Of a stretch of DNA of 52,518 bases, positions 41,595-51,491 are shown piece after piece. The stretch's first letter is position 1. Each line of letters opens with the position of its first letter. Origin of the DNA: an uncultured Prevotellaceae bacterium (GTDB lineage: Bacteria > Bacteroidota > Bacteroidia > Bacteroidales > Bacteroidaceae); assembly GCA_947176535.1 (NCBI GenBank), contig CAMWQU010000015.1, positions 1 to 52,518 on the forward strand. Direction: 5' to 3'. The position numbers and the translations under genes were made by a program. The notes below the pieces were generated by a model. It worked only from the letters and a program-made list of their open reading frames with translations, had not been told where the DNA came from and did no database searches.

Positions 41595-42503
41595 TCAGAA
41601 GTAGCCTTCTCTCTTTTTCTGCTCCATTGAGGCTTCCTGGTCGAAGTCGATGACACGGGTCGTGCGCTCACTTTTTGTCGTGGTCATCATTTCTTCCACA
41701 ATCTCTTCTATGGTAGTTGCCGTGCTGTCTATGGCACCGGTAAGAGGCCAGCAACCCAATGTACGGAAACGCACCATACGGGGCTTCACCAAAGGACGAT
41801 ATTCCTCGGGCAGACGGTCGTCATCGGCCATGATAATGTTGCCATCCATTTCGAAACAGGGACGTTCCTTAGCGTAATAGAGGGGAACGATGGGGATATT
41901 TTCCAAACGGATGTATTGCCAAATGTCAAGTTCCGTCCAATTGGACAACGGGAACACACGTATGGATTCTCCTTTATGAACACGACTGTTATAAATATCC
42001 CAAAGTTCGGGACGCTGATTCTTCGGGTCCCATTGGTTGAACTTATCACGGAAAGAGAAAATACGCTCCTTGGCACGGCTCTTCTCCTCGTCGCGACGGG
42101 CACCGCCGAAAGCAGCATCGAACTTATACTTGTTAAGTGCGTCAAGCAGGGCTTTGGTCTTCATGAGGTCGGTATGCACTTTCGACCCGTGCGTGAAAGG
42201 CCCGACACCTTCCTCAAACGCCTTCGTGTTGCTTTCGACTATAAGGTTCCAGCCATGTTCCTTGGCATAAGTATCGCGAAACTCTATCATCTCACGGAAC
42301 TTCCATTTCGAGTCGATATGCATCAAAGGAAAGGGCACCTTACCGGGGGCAAAGGCTTTCTCGGCCAAACGCACCATGACACTCGAATCCTTACCGATGC
42401 TGTACAGCATTACGGGATTCTCGAACTCGGCCGCCACCTCGCGAATAATATGGATGCTCTCGGTCTCGAGTTCCTGCAAGTGTGATAAATTGTATTCTGA
42501 CAT
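41595..42503 (-). CDS. cysD: Sulfate adenylyltransferase subunit 2
   Basis: CysD forms adenosine 5'-phosphosulfate. The 302-residue product has the PP-loop-type ATP pyrophosphatase motif '[16 protein letters not shown]' and the family's '[20 protein letters not shown]' and C-terminal '[24 protein letters not shown]' regions. It lies 10 bases after cysC. Length and motifs are normal. Confidence 0.96.
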   Translation of the reverse strand: MSEYNLSHLQELETESIHIIREVAAEFENPVMLYSIGKDSSVMVRLAEKAFAPGKVPFPLMHIDSKWKFREMIEFRDTYAKEHGWNLIVESNTKAFEEGVGPFTHGSKVHTDLMKTKALLDALNKYKFDAAFGGARRDEEKSRAKERIFSFRDKFNQWDPKNQRPELWDIYNSRVHKGESIRVFPLSNWTELDIWQYIRLENIPIVPLYYAKERPCFEMDGNIIMADDDRLPEEYRPLVKPRMVRFRTLGCWPLTGAIDSTATTIEEIVEEMMTTTKSERTTRVIDFDQEASMEQKKREGYF

Positions 42504-42513
42504 TTTATTCTGT

Positions 42514-43113
42514 TTATAAGTTCTCTTGTTCTTTCATTATCATCTCCACCACCAACTTCACGCTGTCCTCCAACGGAATCCGGGAGGTGTCAATGCTCAA
42601 TGACGGATTGCGGGGTGCCTCAAAAGGCGCACTGATACCCGTAAAGTCTTTTACAAGTCCCTGACGAGCCTTTGCATAAAGCCCTTTCACATCCCGACGC
42701 TCACACTCGGCAAGGGGGGTACTGATGAAGACTTCCTTGAAATCTTCGTCGCCCACAATCTGTCGGCCCATCTCACGTATATCCTCCGTGGGACTGACAA
42801 AGCAAGCTAAAGTAATAACGCCTGTCTGTACAAACAGTTTACCGACTTCTGCAATTCGGCGAATGTTCTCATAACGATCTTCCTGCGAGAATCCCAGATT
42901 ATTGTTGATGCCCGCGCGGATGTTATCCCCGTCCAATATGCGACACAAAAGGCCACGGGCGTGCAACTCACGTTCGACGCCCAAAGCCACCGTACTCTTT
43001 CCGCTACCGCTCAGACCGGTAAACCACACCATCAGGCCATGTTGCCCCAACAGCGTTTCCCTGTCCTGACGCGACATCATGCGGTCATATATGGGATAAA
43101 TGTTCTCCGCCAT
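42514..43113 (-). CDS. cysC: Adenylylsulfate kinase
   Basis: CysC phosphorylates APS at the 3' position to give PAPS. The 199-residue product has the P-loop '[19 protein letters not shown]', '[21 protein letters not shown]' and the '[17 protein letters not shown]' region of the family. It is the first of the sulfate activation genes, 41 bases after the fused carAB stop, with no evident promoter between, so all may be read from the purF promoter. A lone APS kinase with CysDN and a sulfotransferase argues for sulfation rather than cysteine synthesis. Confidence 0.95.
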   Translation of the reverse strand: MAENIYPIYDRMMSRQDRETLLGQHGLMVWFTGLSGSGKSTVALGVERELHARGLLCRILDGDNIRAGINNNLGFSQEDRYENIRRIAEVGKLFVQTGVITLACFVSPTEDIREMGRQIVGDEDFKEVFISTPLAECERRDVKGLYAKARQGLVKDFTGISAPFEAPRNPSLSIDTSRIPLEDSVKLVVEMIMKEQENL

Positions 43114-43154
43114 AATTTATATCATTCGCAACGTTGTTTCGTAAACTATCCGCC

Positions 43155-46100
43155 TTATTTATACTCGTCCCAACTCTTAATAGCGAGGTCTTCAATGCCT
43201 TTCGTACAGAAAGCCTGAATAAAGGCCGCTGCCAACCGGCTATTCGTGAGCAGAGGGATATTCAAGTCCACTGCCGTCCGGCGTATCTTGTACCCGTTGG
43301 TCAGTTCACCTGCCGTCAGGTCTTTAGGAATGTTCACCACAAGGTCGATTTTCTTTTCGTGCAACAAATCGAGGGCTTGCGGCTGTGCATTCTCCTCACT
43401 GGGCCAGTGCACAAGGATATTATCTATACCCTGTTCGGATAAATAACGGCTCGTTCCTCCTGTCGCATACAACTGATACCCATGTTCTTTCAACATTCGT
43501 GCGGCATCAAGCATGGCAGCCTTCTCCTTAGCCCCGCCGGTAGAGAGCAAGATACCCTTCTGCGGAATGCGGTGGCCTACGGAAAGCATAGCCTTCATCA
43601 GTGCCGTATTCGTGTCGTCACCCAAACAACCGACCTCACCGGTAGAACTCATGTCCACACCCAAAACCGGGTCAGCCTTCTGCAGACGATTGAAAGAGAA
43701 CTGACTGGCCTTGATACCCACATAATCGAAGTCGAAGAAACTCTTATGCAGTTTCTCTACGGGCAAGCCGAGCATCACCCGCGTAGCCAGTTCAATAAGG
43801 TTCACCTTCAGCACCTTGCTCACGAACGGGAAAGAACGGGAGGCACGGAGGTTACACTCAATGACTTTTATTTCGTTCTCGCGGGCCAGATACTGGATAT
43901 TGAACGGGCCCGATATATTAAGCTCACGAGCTATCTGAGCCGATATTTTCTTGATACGACGCACCGTCTCCACATAGAGTTTCTGTGCGGGGAACTGAAT
44001 GGTAGCATCGCCCGAATGCACTCCTGCGAACTCGATGTGCTCAGAGATGGCATAAGCCATGATTTCTCCATCGCGGGCCACGGCATCCATTTCCACCTCT
44101 TTCGTATTCTGCATGAACTTGGAAATAACTACCGGATGCTTTTTCGAAACATTGGCGGCCAACTGCAGGAAGCGTTCCAGTTCCTCCTGATTGGAGCAAA
44201 CGTTCATGGCTGCTCCCGAAAGTACATAGCTGGGTCGCACCAATACGGGGAAGCCCACCCGTTCGATGAAAGCACTGACATCCTCCATCGTTGTTAGGGC
44301 ACTCCATTCAGGCTGATCCACCCCGATACGGGCAAGCATGGCAGAGAACTTTTCACGGTCCTCGGCGTTGTCGATATAGCGCGCCTGTGTTCCTAAAATA
44401 GTCACCTTCTGGGCATCCAGTTTCAAAGCGAGGTTATTGGGAATCTGTCCGCCCGTCGAAACGATAACGCCCTTGGGTTCCTCAAGGTCGATGACATCCA
44501 TCACGCGTTCATACGTAAGTTCATCGAAGTAAAGGCGGTCGCACATATCGTAGTCCGTCGATACCGTTTCGGGGTTATAGTTAATCATAATAGAACGATA
44601 CCCCTCTTTCCGAATCGTGTTTAGCGCCTGTACTCCGCACCAGTCAAACTCAACCGAAGAACCGATTCTGTAAGCTCCACTACCCAATACCACGATGCTG
44701 CGATTGTCGTGCTCATAGTCGATGTCATGAGCCACACCGCAATAAGTCAGGTAAAGATAATTCGTCTGTGCCGGATATTCTGCCGCCAGCGTGTCTATCT
44801 GCTTCACAACAGGCACGATACCCATTTTCTTACGGTAGCTACGTACCACATTCACGGCCTCCTCAATGTCCATCTGCTCCTCCATGCCAATAGCGCGGCC
44901 AATCTGGAAATCAGAGAAACCATATACCTTGGCACAACGCATCAGGTCTGTCCCAACGGCATCAATGCCCTGACACTGGGAGAGCCTGCTATCTATGTCG
45001 CGGATATGTTGAAGTTTCTGTAGGAACCACCTATCAATCTTCGTCAGTTCATGAATTTGGTCTATGCTGTAACCCTGACGCATGGCCTTGGAGATGATGA
45101 AAATGCGCTTGTCGGTCGGTTCTTTCAGAGCAGAGTCGATGTTCTCAATCTCCAGTTCCTTGTTGCCGACGAAACCGTGCATCCCCTGCCCTATCATGCG
45201 CAGGCCTTTCTGTATCGCTTCCTCGAAAGTGCGACCGATAGCCATCACCTCGCCCACCGACTTCATGGAAGAACCCAGTTCACGGTCTACACCGCGGAAC
45301 TTTCCGAGATCCCAACGCGGAATCTTACATACCACGTAGTCCAATGCCGGCTCGAAGAAAGCCGTCGTCGTCTTGGTGACCGAGTTTTTCAGGTCGAAAA
45401 GTCCGTAGCCCAATCCCAGCTTTGCGGCGACAAAAGCAAGCGGATAACCCGTAGCTTTGCTGGCCAAAGCCGAAGAACGCGACAGACGGGCATTCACCTC
45501 GATGACGCGATAGTCCTCACTTTCAGGGTCAAAAGCATACTGTACGTTACACTCTCCGACAATGCCGATATGACGGATTATCTTGATGGAGAGAGCACGC
45601 AACTTGTGATATTCGGAATTGGTGAGAGTCTGTGAGGGAGCTATTACGATACTTTCTCCCGTATGGATACCCAGCGGGTCGAAGTTCTCCATGTTGCAGA
45701 CCGTAATACAGTTGTCGAAACGGTCACGCACTACCTCATATTCAATTTCTTTCCAGCCTTTCAGGCTCTTCTCCACCAGCACCTGAGGGGAGAACGAGAA
45801 AGCCTTCTCTGCCAGACGGTCGAGTTCCTCCTCATTGTCGCAGAAGCCCGAACCTAATCCACCCAAAGCGTAAGCGGCACGAATGATAACCGGATAACCC
45901 AGTTCCGCGGCAGCCTTGCGGGCCGAATGAATGTCCTCGCAGGCCTGGCTCCGGATGGTCTTTACCCCTATCTCGTCCAACTTCTCCACAAAGAGTTCAC
46001 GGTCTTCCGTATCAATGATGGCCTGTACGGGAGTGCCCAGCACTTCCACACCGTATTTCTCAAGAATGCCGCTCTTATGCAGTTCCACACCACAGTTCAG

Positions 46101-47579
46101 TGCCGTCTGCCCGCCGAAAGCAAGCAGAATGCCCTGCGGCCGCTCCTTTTCGATGACACGCTCCACGAAGTAGGGAGTCACCGGCAGGAAGTAAATGCGA
46201 TCGGCCACACCCTCCGACGTCTGCACCGTGGCGATGTTCGGATTGATGAGCACCGTCTCTATGCCCTCCTCTTTCAGGGCTTTCAAGGCCTGCGAGCCGG
46301 AATAGTCGAACTCGCCGGCTTCGCCGATTTTCAGGGCACCGCTACCAAGAAGGAGCACCTTCCGGAACTGCGAGGCGGGGTGCGTAGCCTGCGGACAAGC
46401 GGTCTTTTCGTTTTCCTTGTTCCACGGCAACGAAGACGCGGGTTCTGCGGATTCGTTCACCAGACATCCCACAAACTCGTCGAACAGGAACTCCGTATCT
46501 ACGGGGCCGCTGCTGGCTTCGGGATGGAACTGAGCCGAGAACCAAGGATACGTCTTATGCCGTATACCCTCGTTAGAGCCGTCGTTCATGTTCACGAACA
46601 GCGGTTCCCAGTCACTTCCCAACGTCGTGGTGTCCACAGCGTAGCCGTGGTTCTGACTGGTGATGTAGCAACGGTTCGTGCCCACCATCCGGACGGGCTG
46701 GTTGTGACTGCGATGGCCGTATTTCAGTTTATAGATGCGGGCTCCCGCTGCTTTTGAAAGCAACTGGTTACCCATGCAGATACCCATACAGGGGCGTACC
46801 TTATAGTTGGCATCCGCGGCAGCCAGTTCGGCCTCGCGGGACAGGAACTTACGTATGTTCTCTACCGTCTCCCCACACGTATCGGGGTCACCCGGGCCGT
46901 TGGCGAGGAAGAGGCCGTCGAACTCCAATTCGTTGAAATCGTAGTTCCAGGGCACGCGGACGATTTCCACGCCCCGGCCAAGCAGACAGCGGATGATGTT
47001 CTCCTTCACGCCGCAGTCCACCAGCAACACTCTCTTGTTCACGGCCTTCTGCGCGTCAAGAGCCTTGTACTCCTTCACCTCCCTGCAACTGACCTGAGCA
47101 ACGAAATTAACGCCCTCGTAGTCGGCTTCGGGAACATTGTCGGGTTCGTCGTCAAAAAGGATTTTTCCCATCATCACACCATGCTCGCGGAGCACCTTCG
47201 TCAGTTGGCGGGTGTCGATGCCGGTGATACCGGTCACCTTTTCGCGCTTGAGCCATTCGGCCAGGCTCTCCTGAGCGTTCCAATGGTTATATTCTTCACT
47301 ATAGTCGCTGACGATGATGGCTTTTGCATGAATGCGGTCGCTCTCCATGAACGTGCTGAGTCCATTTTCCTCCATAGAGAACGAGGGCACACCATAGTTA
47401 CCCACAAGCGGGTAGGTAAGCGCCATCAGTTGTCCCGCATAAGACGGGTCAGTGAGACTCTCAGGGTATCCCATCATGGCAGTGTTGAAAACCACCTCTC
47501 CGGCTACGGGTTTCTCATATCCGAATGACGTTCCGTGAAATCGGGTTCCGTCGTCCAACAATAGCGTTACGTTTCTCAT
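43155..47579 (-). CDS. carAB: Fused carbamoyl phosphate synthetase (small + large subunit)
   Basis: This single 1474-residue chain carries what are usually two proteins. Residues ~1-372 are the glutaminase subunit CarA, with Cys268 (MGICMGNQ) and His352/Glu354 (FHPEA) intact. The usual His next to the nucleophile motif is Asn here. A ~32-residue linker leads into CarB (from ~405) with two ATP-grasp halves ('KVLLLGSGALKIGEAGEFDYSG' and 'IVVLGSGAYRIGSSVEFDW') and the C-terminal regulatory domain ('GILLSTGGAKEKAAMLDAARML'). The CarB half resembles the eukaryotic CAD/CPS1 type. It makes carbamoyl phosphate for pyrimidines and arginine. Its start overlaps the purF stop (ATGA). There is no sign of a frameshift or chimera. 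Confidence 0.93.
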   Translation of the reverse strand: MRNVTLLLDDGTRFHGTSFGYEKPVAGEVVFNTAMMGYPESLTDPSYAGQLMALTYPLVGNYGVPSFSMEENGLSTFMESDRIHAKAIIVSDYSEEYNHWNAQESLAEWLKREKVTGITGIDTRQLTKVLREHGVMMGKILFDDEPDNVPEADYEGVNFVAQVSCREVKEYKALDAQKAVNKRVLLVDCGVKENIIRCLLGRGVEIVRVPWNYDFNELEFDGLFLANGPGDPDTCGETVENIRKFLSREAELAAADANYKVRPCMGICMGNQLLSKAAGARIYKLKYGHRSHNQPVRMVGTNRCYITSQNHGYAVDTTTLGSDWEPLFVNMNDGSNEGIRHKTYPWFSAQFHPEASSGPVDTEFLFDEFVGCLVNESAEPASSLPWNKENEKTACPQATHPASQFRKVLLLGSGALKIGEAGEFDYSGSQALKALKEEGIETVLINPNIATVQTSEGVADRIYFLPVTPYFVERVIEKERPQGILLAFGGQTALNCGVELHKSGILEKYGVEVLGTPVQAIIDTEDRELFVEKLDEIGVKTIRSQACEDIHSARKAAAELGYPVIIRAAYALGGLGSGFCDNEEELDRLAEKAFSFSPQVLVEKSLKGWKEIEYEVVRDRFDNCITVCNMENFDPLGIHTGESIVIAPSQTLTNSEYHKLRALSIKIIRHIGIVGECNVQYAFDPESEDYRVIEVNARLSRSSALASKATGYPLAFVAAKLGLGYGLFDLKNSVTKTTTAFFEPALDYVVCKIPRWDLGKFRGVDRELGSSMKSVGEVMAIGRTFEEAIQKGLRMIGQGMHGFVGNKELEIENIDSALKEPTDKRIFIISKAMRQGYSIDQIHELTKIDRWFLQKLQHIRDIDSRLSQCQGIDAVGTDLMRCAKVYGFSDFQIGRAIGMEEQMDIEEAVNVVRSYRKKMGIVPVVKQIDTLAAEYPAQTNYLYLTYCGVAHDIDYEHDNRSIVVLGSGAYRIGSSVEFDWCGVQALNTIRKEGYRSIMINYNPETVSTDYDMCDRLYFDELTYERVMDVIDLEEPKGVIVSTGGQIPNNLALKLDAQKVTILGTQARYIDNAEDREKFSAMLARIGVDQPEWSALTTMEDVSAFIERVGFPVLVRPSYVLSGAAMNVCSNQEELERFLQLAANVSKKHPVVISKFMQNTKEVEMDAVARDGEIMAYAISEHIEFAGVHSGDATIQFPAQKLYVETVRRIKKISAQIARELNISGPFNIQYLARENEIKVIECNLRASRSFPFVSKVLKVNLIELATRVMLGLPVEKLHKSFFDFDYVGIKASQFSFNRLQKADPVLGVDMSSTGEVGCLGDDTNTALMKAMLSVGHRIPQKGILLSTGGAKEKAAMLDAARMLKEHGYQLYATGGTSRYLSEQGIDNILVHWPSEENAQPQALDLLHEKKIDLVVNIPKDLTAGELTNGYKIRRTAVDLNIPLLTNSRLAAAFIQAFCTKGIEDLAIKSWDEYK

Positions 47580-49471
47580 TTTTTCTTATATACTTTTTCG
47601 TAATATTCGATGAATGCCTTGTTCACCAGTCTCACGCCGCCGGGCGTGGGATAGTCGCCGCTGAAATACCAGTCTCCGCGATGGTCGGGACAGGCGCGGT
47701 GCAGCCCCTCCAAACTTTGGAATACGATTTCCACCGGTGTAGTCACCCCCTGCGGCCGGAGCATCTCCACCATCTTCCGGCTGATGTCCTCGTCGGAGAA
47801 AGGAGCGTAAATGTCTTTCACGCAGTTCACCTGCTGTTCCTTCGGCAGGGCCGTCTGCTCCACGCAGTGGCGGTAGACCTCGTCGATGAGCGACCAGCGG
47901 CCACTCTCGACAAGCAGTTCTATGGCCGCCCGGAAAGCGGCAAACTCCTCCATGCTAGCCATGTCTATGCCGTAATAATCGGGGTAACGTATCTGCGGTG
48001 AGGAGCTGACAATGACCAGTTTGCGGGGCGAAAGACGGTCGAGAATGCGGATGATACTCTCCTTGAGCGTCGTGCCGCGGACAATGGAGTCGTCGATGAT
48101 GACCAGATTGTCCACGCCCGGTTCCAGCACGTCGTAGGTGATGTCGTAGACGTGGGCGGCCAGTCCCGTCCGAGTGTTTCCTTCCGTGATGAACGTGCGC
48201 AGCTTGATATCTTTCCAAGCCACCTTCTCACTGCGGATGTACTGGCTCAGTATCTGCTGTATCTCTTCTTCCGTCGGACAACGGTCGCGGGTCAGGTCGT
48301 AGAGTTCCTTCACTTTCTGCTGATTCAGGGCTTTCTTGAATCCTCTCAGCATACCGTAGAAAGCCACTTCCGCCGTGTTGGGGATGAACGAAAAGACCGT
48401 ATGGGCCACGTCTCCCCCGATGCTTTCCGTAATGCGTTCCGTGAGCTGTTCGCCCAAATTCTTGCGTTCTTTGTAGATGTCGGCATCGGAACCGCGACTG
48501 AAGTAGATGCGTTCAAAGGCGCAGGCCCGTCTTTCCCGGGGTTCCAGTATCTGGGTAAGCGACGTTTCGCCCGAAGCACGCACTTTCAGCATCTGCCCGG
48601 GCTGCAGTTCATGCACATCGTCGGTTTCGAGGTCAAAAGCCGTCTGAATGACAGGCCGTTCCGAAGCGACAACGATAATCTCGTCGTTGCGGTACCAATA
48701 GGCCGGACGTATGCCCCACGGGTCGCGCATGGAGAACATTTCTCCGCTGCCCGTCATACCGCAGATGACATATCCGCCGTCCCACCGGGGGGCACTCGTG
48801 CTCAGCACGTTGCAGACGTCGATGTGCTCCTCGATGTAGCGCGTCACGTCCACACCCGTAAGTCCGCGTTCCTTGGCTTCCACAAACAGGCGCTCGCTTT
48901 CGCGGTCGAGGCGGTGCCCCATCTGCTCCAGCAGGATATACGTGTCGCTAAAGATGCGCGGATGCTGCCCGTTGGCGGCAATCTCGCTGAACACTTCCTC
49001 CACGTTGGTCAGATTGAAGTTTCCGCAAAGGCAGAGGTTCTTGGCCCGCCAGTTGTTGCGGCGCAGGAAGGGATGCACATATTCCAACGCGCGCCGCCCC
49101 GTTGTGGAGTAGCGCAGATGTCCCATATAGATTTCTCCGGCAAACGGCACGTTCCGTTTCACGAAGTCGATGTCGTTCAACTGTTCGCTGTTGAAATCGC
49201 GGAAGCGACGGTGCACGGCGTCAAATATCTCTCCGATGGCACCGCTGCCCATGGCCCGCTCGCGGAACATATATTCCTGACCTACAGCGGCCTCCATCTT
49301 CAGGCAAGCCAGTCCGGCACCCTCCTGCCCACGGTTGTGTTGTTTTTCCATCAGCAGATAAAGTTTGTTCAGGCCATACATCCATGTCCCGTATTTCTGC
49401 CGATAATAATCAAGGGGTTTCAGTAGGCGAATCATCGCCACTCCGCATTCGTGTTTCAGAGGTTCCATCAT
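47576..49471 (-). CDS. purF: Amidophosphoribosyltransferase
   Basis: PurF makes phosphoribosylamine from PRPP and glutamine, the committed step of purine synthesis. The 631-residue protein has a short leader before the catalytic Cys9 (KHECGVAM), the N-terminal Ntn glutaminase domain ('KQHNRGQEGAGLA'), and the phosphoribosyltransferase domain with the PRPP loop 'LVIIDDSIVRGTTLKESI'. It is about 130 residues longer than E. coli PurF, through C-terminal additions I take to be normal for Bacteroidales. It leads a unit with carAB (ATGA overlap), so purine and pyrimidine entry points are co-expressed, followed by the PAPS genes. Confidence 0.95.
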   Translation of the reverse strand: MMEPLKHECGVAMIRLLKPLDYYRQKYGTWMYGLNKLYLLMEKQHNRGQEGAGLACLKMEAAVGQEYMFRERAMGSGAIGEIFDAVHRRFRDFNSEQLNDIDFVKRNVPFAGEIYMGHLRYSTTGRRALEYVHPFLRRNNWRAKNLCLCGNFNLTNVEEVFSEIAANGQHPRIFSDTYILLEQMGHRLDRESERLFVEAKERGLTGVDVTRYIEEHIDVCNVLSTSAPRWDGGYVICGMTGSGEMFSMRDPWGIRPAYWYRNDEIIVVASERPVIQTAFDLETDDVHELQPGQMLKVRASGETSLTQILEPRERRACAFERIYFSRGSDADIYKERKNLGEQLTERITESIGGDVAHTVFSFIPNTAEVAFYGMLRGFKKALNQQKVKELYDLTRDRCPTEEEIQQILSQYIRSEKVAWKDIKLRTFITEGNTRTGLAAHVYDITYDVLEPGVDNLVIIDDSIVRGTTLKESIIRILDRLSPRKLVIVSSSPQIRYPDYYGIDMASMEEFAAFRAAIELLVESGRWSLIDEVYRHCVEQTALPKEQQVNCVKDIYAPFSDEDISRKMVEMLRPQGVTTPVEIVFQSLEGLHRACPDHRGDWYFSGDYPTPGGVRLVNKAFIEYYEKVYKKK

Positions 49472-49506
49472 TTACGCGAGTTGAATAAGGGTTCCATATT
49501 GGCTGG

Positions 49507-49537
49507 CAAAGATATAAAAAAATAGTTAAAAAAGCAA
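49507..49537 (-). promoter_or_regulatory. Promoter of purF-carAB
   Basis: On the minus strand TTG (49535-49537), 20 bases, then TATCTTTG (49507-49514), a full match to the Bacteroidota pattern. It lies 36 bases before the purF ATG. Confidence 0.6.
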
Positions 49538-49663
49538 GAATGGCAAGGCTTTTCCCGTTCCCCGCCCCGCATTTTCTTGATATCCTATTGATTTTTTTCG
49601 GACATTCCCGCCTATTTTACGATGCTTGCAAACGTTATTCCTCCGCAAAGGCGGGTCAATAAT

Positions 49664-49712
49664 AAGCGAACCGGAGGCGGCGTCCCCTATGTACGCTCCC
49701 TCCGGTTCGTTT
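49664..49712 (-). terminator. Stem-loop terminator of the BspA-like gene
   Basis: Arms 49664-49677 and 49699-49712 pair over 14 bases (one G-U) around a 21-base loop, starting 24 bases past the BspA-like stop. On the minus strand it is followed by ATTATTG, moderately T-rich. The remaining intergenic bases up to purF hold its promoter and nothing else I recognise. Confidence 0.6.
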
Positions 49713-49735
49713 ATCGTGTGGGGATTCCGCAGGCG

Positions 49736-51282
49736 TTACCTTACGGCCGTTTTCCGGCCCCCGATGACGTAGATACCTTTCCGGGGCTTTGCCACACGTC
49801 TGCCGTCGAGACTGTAGACGGTTGCAGGCCTGTTCGCTTCCGAGGCTAATGGTTTGATGCCGTCGCTTTCGGTAAGGGCTACTATCTGTCCGAACCCTTT
49901 CCAAGGTGCTCTTGAGCCATATTCCTGAAGAGAGATTTCGGGGACATGCAGCGTTGCAGAAGAAAACTTTACGCCGGCAAAGACATTATTACCTGTAGCC
50001 GGAACACTTTCTGCGTGGCAATAGAAGTCTTTCAAAGTGCTACAACTATAGAATGCCTTTTCGCCAATCTTTGTCACGCTGTTTGGTATGGTAACGGAGG
50101 TTAGGCTCTTGCAATTGTTGAACGCATGGATGCCAATAGTCGTCACGCTGCTGGGGAGGGTAATGGAGGTCAAGCTACTGCAATTATAGAAAGTCATTCT
50201 GCCAATGGTCGTCACATTGTTGGGGATGATAATGGAGGTCAGAGCTCTGCAACTATAAAACGCGCATTCGCCAATGGTTGTTAGACTGTTGGGTATGGTA
50301 ATGGAGGTCAGGCCGCCGCAATAGCTGAACGCCTCGTCGCCAATAGTCGTCACGCTGTTGCCTATGGCAATGGAAGTCAGGCCGCCGCACCCGGAAAACG
50401 CGCCGTTGCCAATTTCTATTACGCTGTTTGGAATGATTACGGAGGTCAGGCCATCGCAACCGGCGAACGCATAATCGCCAATGGTCGTCACGCTGTTGCC
50501 TATGGCAATGGAAGTCAGGCCGACGCACTCGAAAAACGTCCTTTTGCCAATGGTCGTCACGCTGTTGGGGATGGCAATAGAGGTCAGTTTGCGGCAATTG
50601 TAGAATGCACTATCGCCTATGGCCGCCACACTGTTGGGGATGGTAATGGAAGTCAGTTCACTGCAATAAAAAAACGCTCTTTCACCAATGGTCGTCACAC
50701 TATTGGGGATGACAATGGAGGTTAGGTAGTAGCAACTGTGGAACGCACCTTTACCAATGGTCGTCACACTATTGGGGATAATTGTTTTTCCACATCCGTA
50801 TATCAGCGTATTCGGTGAAGTTTCTATAATGGCGTTGCAATTATCACGGGAATCATAGATAGGATTGCCTGCCTCTACTACAATACTTCTCAAACCGTGG
50901 CAACCGAAGAACGCACTTTCGCCAATGGTCGTCACGCCGGTACCGATTATTACGGAGTTCAGGCCGCTACACCTCCCGAACGCCTCGTCGCCAATAGTCG
51001 TTACACTGTTAGGGATAGTAATGGAAGTCAGGTCGGTGCTAACCCAAAAAGCTCTCGCGCCAATGGCCGTCACGCTGTAAGTCATACCGTCGTAGATGAC
51101 AGCCTCCGGAAGAACAATATTACCGACATACCTGGTTGGTTTTTCCGCCACGGCAACGGTGTATTCCTCGGCGGACGTAATGTTGTAAGCAATGCCACCG
51201 ACTAGAAAGTCGTATGCAACTACTTGACAGGGCAAAATACCCCCCCCAATAAAATCAGGAGAAAAACAAAAAATTTCTTCAT
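49736..51282 (-). CDS. BspA-like leucine-rich-repeat surface protein, out of frame at a G8 tract (phase-OFF)
   Basis: The body encodes about fourteen 23-residue LRR_5 (BspA/TpLRR) repeats of the form VTTIGxxAFxxCxxLTSIxIPNS, then a Bacteroidetes-type C-terminal motif (YSLDGRRVAKPRKGIYVIGGRK). The only ATG with a signal peptide is at 51282 (MKKFFVFLLILL), but after the G8 run at 51240-51247 that frame reads 'GGVFCPVK' and stops. One extra G would give 'GGGILPCQVVAYDF' and join the signal peptide to the body without a stop. As written, only a leaderless TTG start at 51235 could express the repeats. BspA proteins adhere to host proteins and cells in other Bacteroidales. Repeats are partly 69-bp near-identical units at DNA level. 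Confidence 0.82.
51240..51247 (-). repeat. G8 homopolymer at the frame break of the BspA-like gene
   Basis: Eight G on the minus strand, at codons 12-15 of the signal peptide frame. Nine (or six) G would put the signal peptide in frame with the repeats; eight does not. A typical place for slipped-strand phase variation; sequencing error at the run is the alternative. Confidence 0.75.
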
Positions 51283-51349
51283 GTGGTTTGTTTTTTAATA
51301 ATGTTGATGTATAAGTTGATTTTTATCTGTTTGCCTACAAACCCGGGCG

Positions 51350-51381
51350 CAAAAGTATGAAATTCGGTTCATTTATCCAAA
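51350..51381 (-). promoter_or_regulatory. Promoter of the BspA-like gene
   Basis: On the minus strand TTTG (51378-51381), 20 bases, TACTTTTG (51350-51357): an intact -33/-7 promoter, about 68 bases before the signal-peptide ATG. An intact promoter supports a gene that is switched rather than decayed. Confidence 0.65.
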
Positions 51382-51421
51382 CATCTGACGAAAAAAAATA
51401 AAGACGGAAATGCAAAGCAAG

Positions 51422-51459
51422 GCTCTTGAAACGAGGAGATAGGTTTCAAGAGCTTTTTC
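51422..51459. terminator. Hairpin with T-run between the BspA-like and HTH-Panacea genes
   Basis: Perfect 11-base arms (51422-51432 and 51443-51453) with a 10-base loop, followed on the plus strand by TTTTTCT. It lies about 40 bases past the stop of the minus-strand HTH-Panacea gene, so on that strand it probably ends that transcript; the T-run on the plus side would stop read-through from the other direction. Confidence 0.65.
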
Positions 51460-51491
51460 TGAACAGGTCGGCGATTAGGCTATCTTGAATG

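Noticed and set aside
48152..49426. 424-codon open frame on the plus strand opposite purF
   Set aside because: Antisense to intact purF motifs; no domain or ribosome binding site.
49736..51235. BspA-like gene starting at a TTG at 51235 as the true complete gene
   Set aside because: This start would remove the signal peptide, which exists one base out of frame directly upstream with an intact promoter. The frame break at G8 explains the data better.
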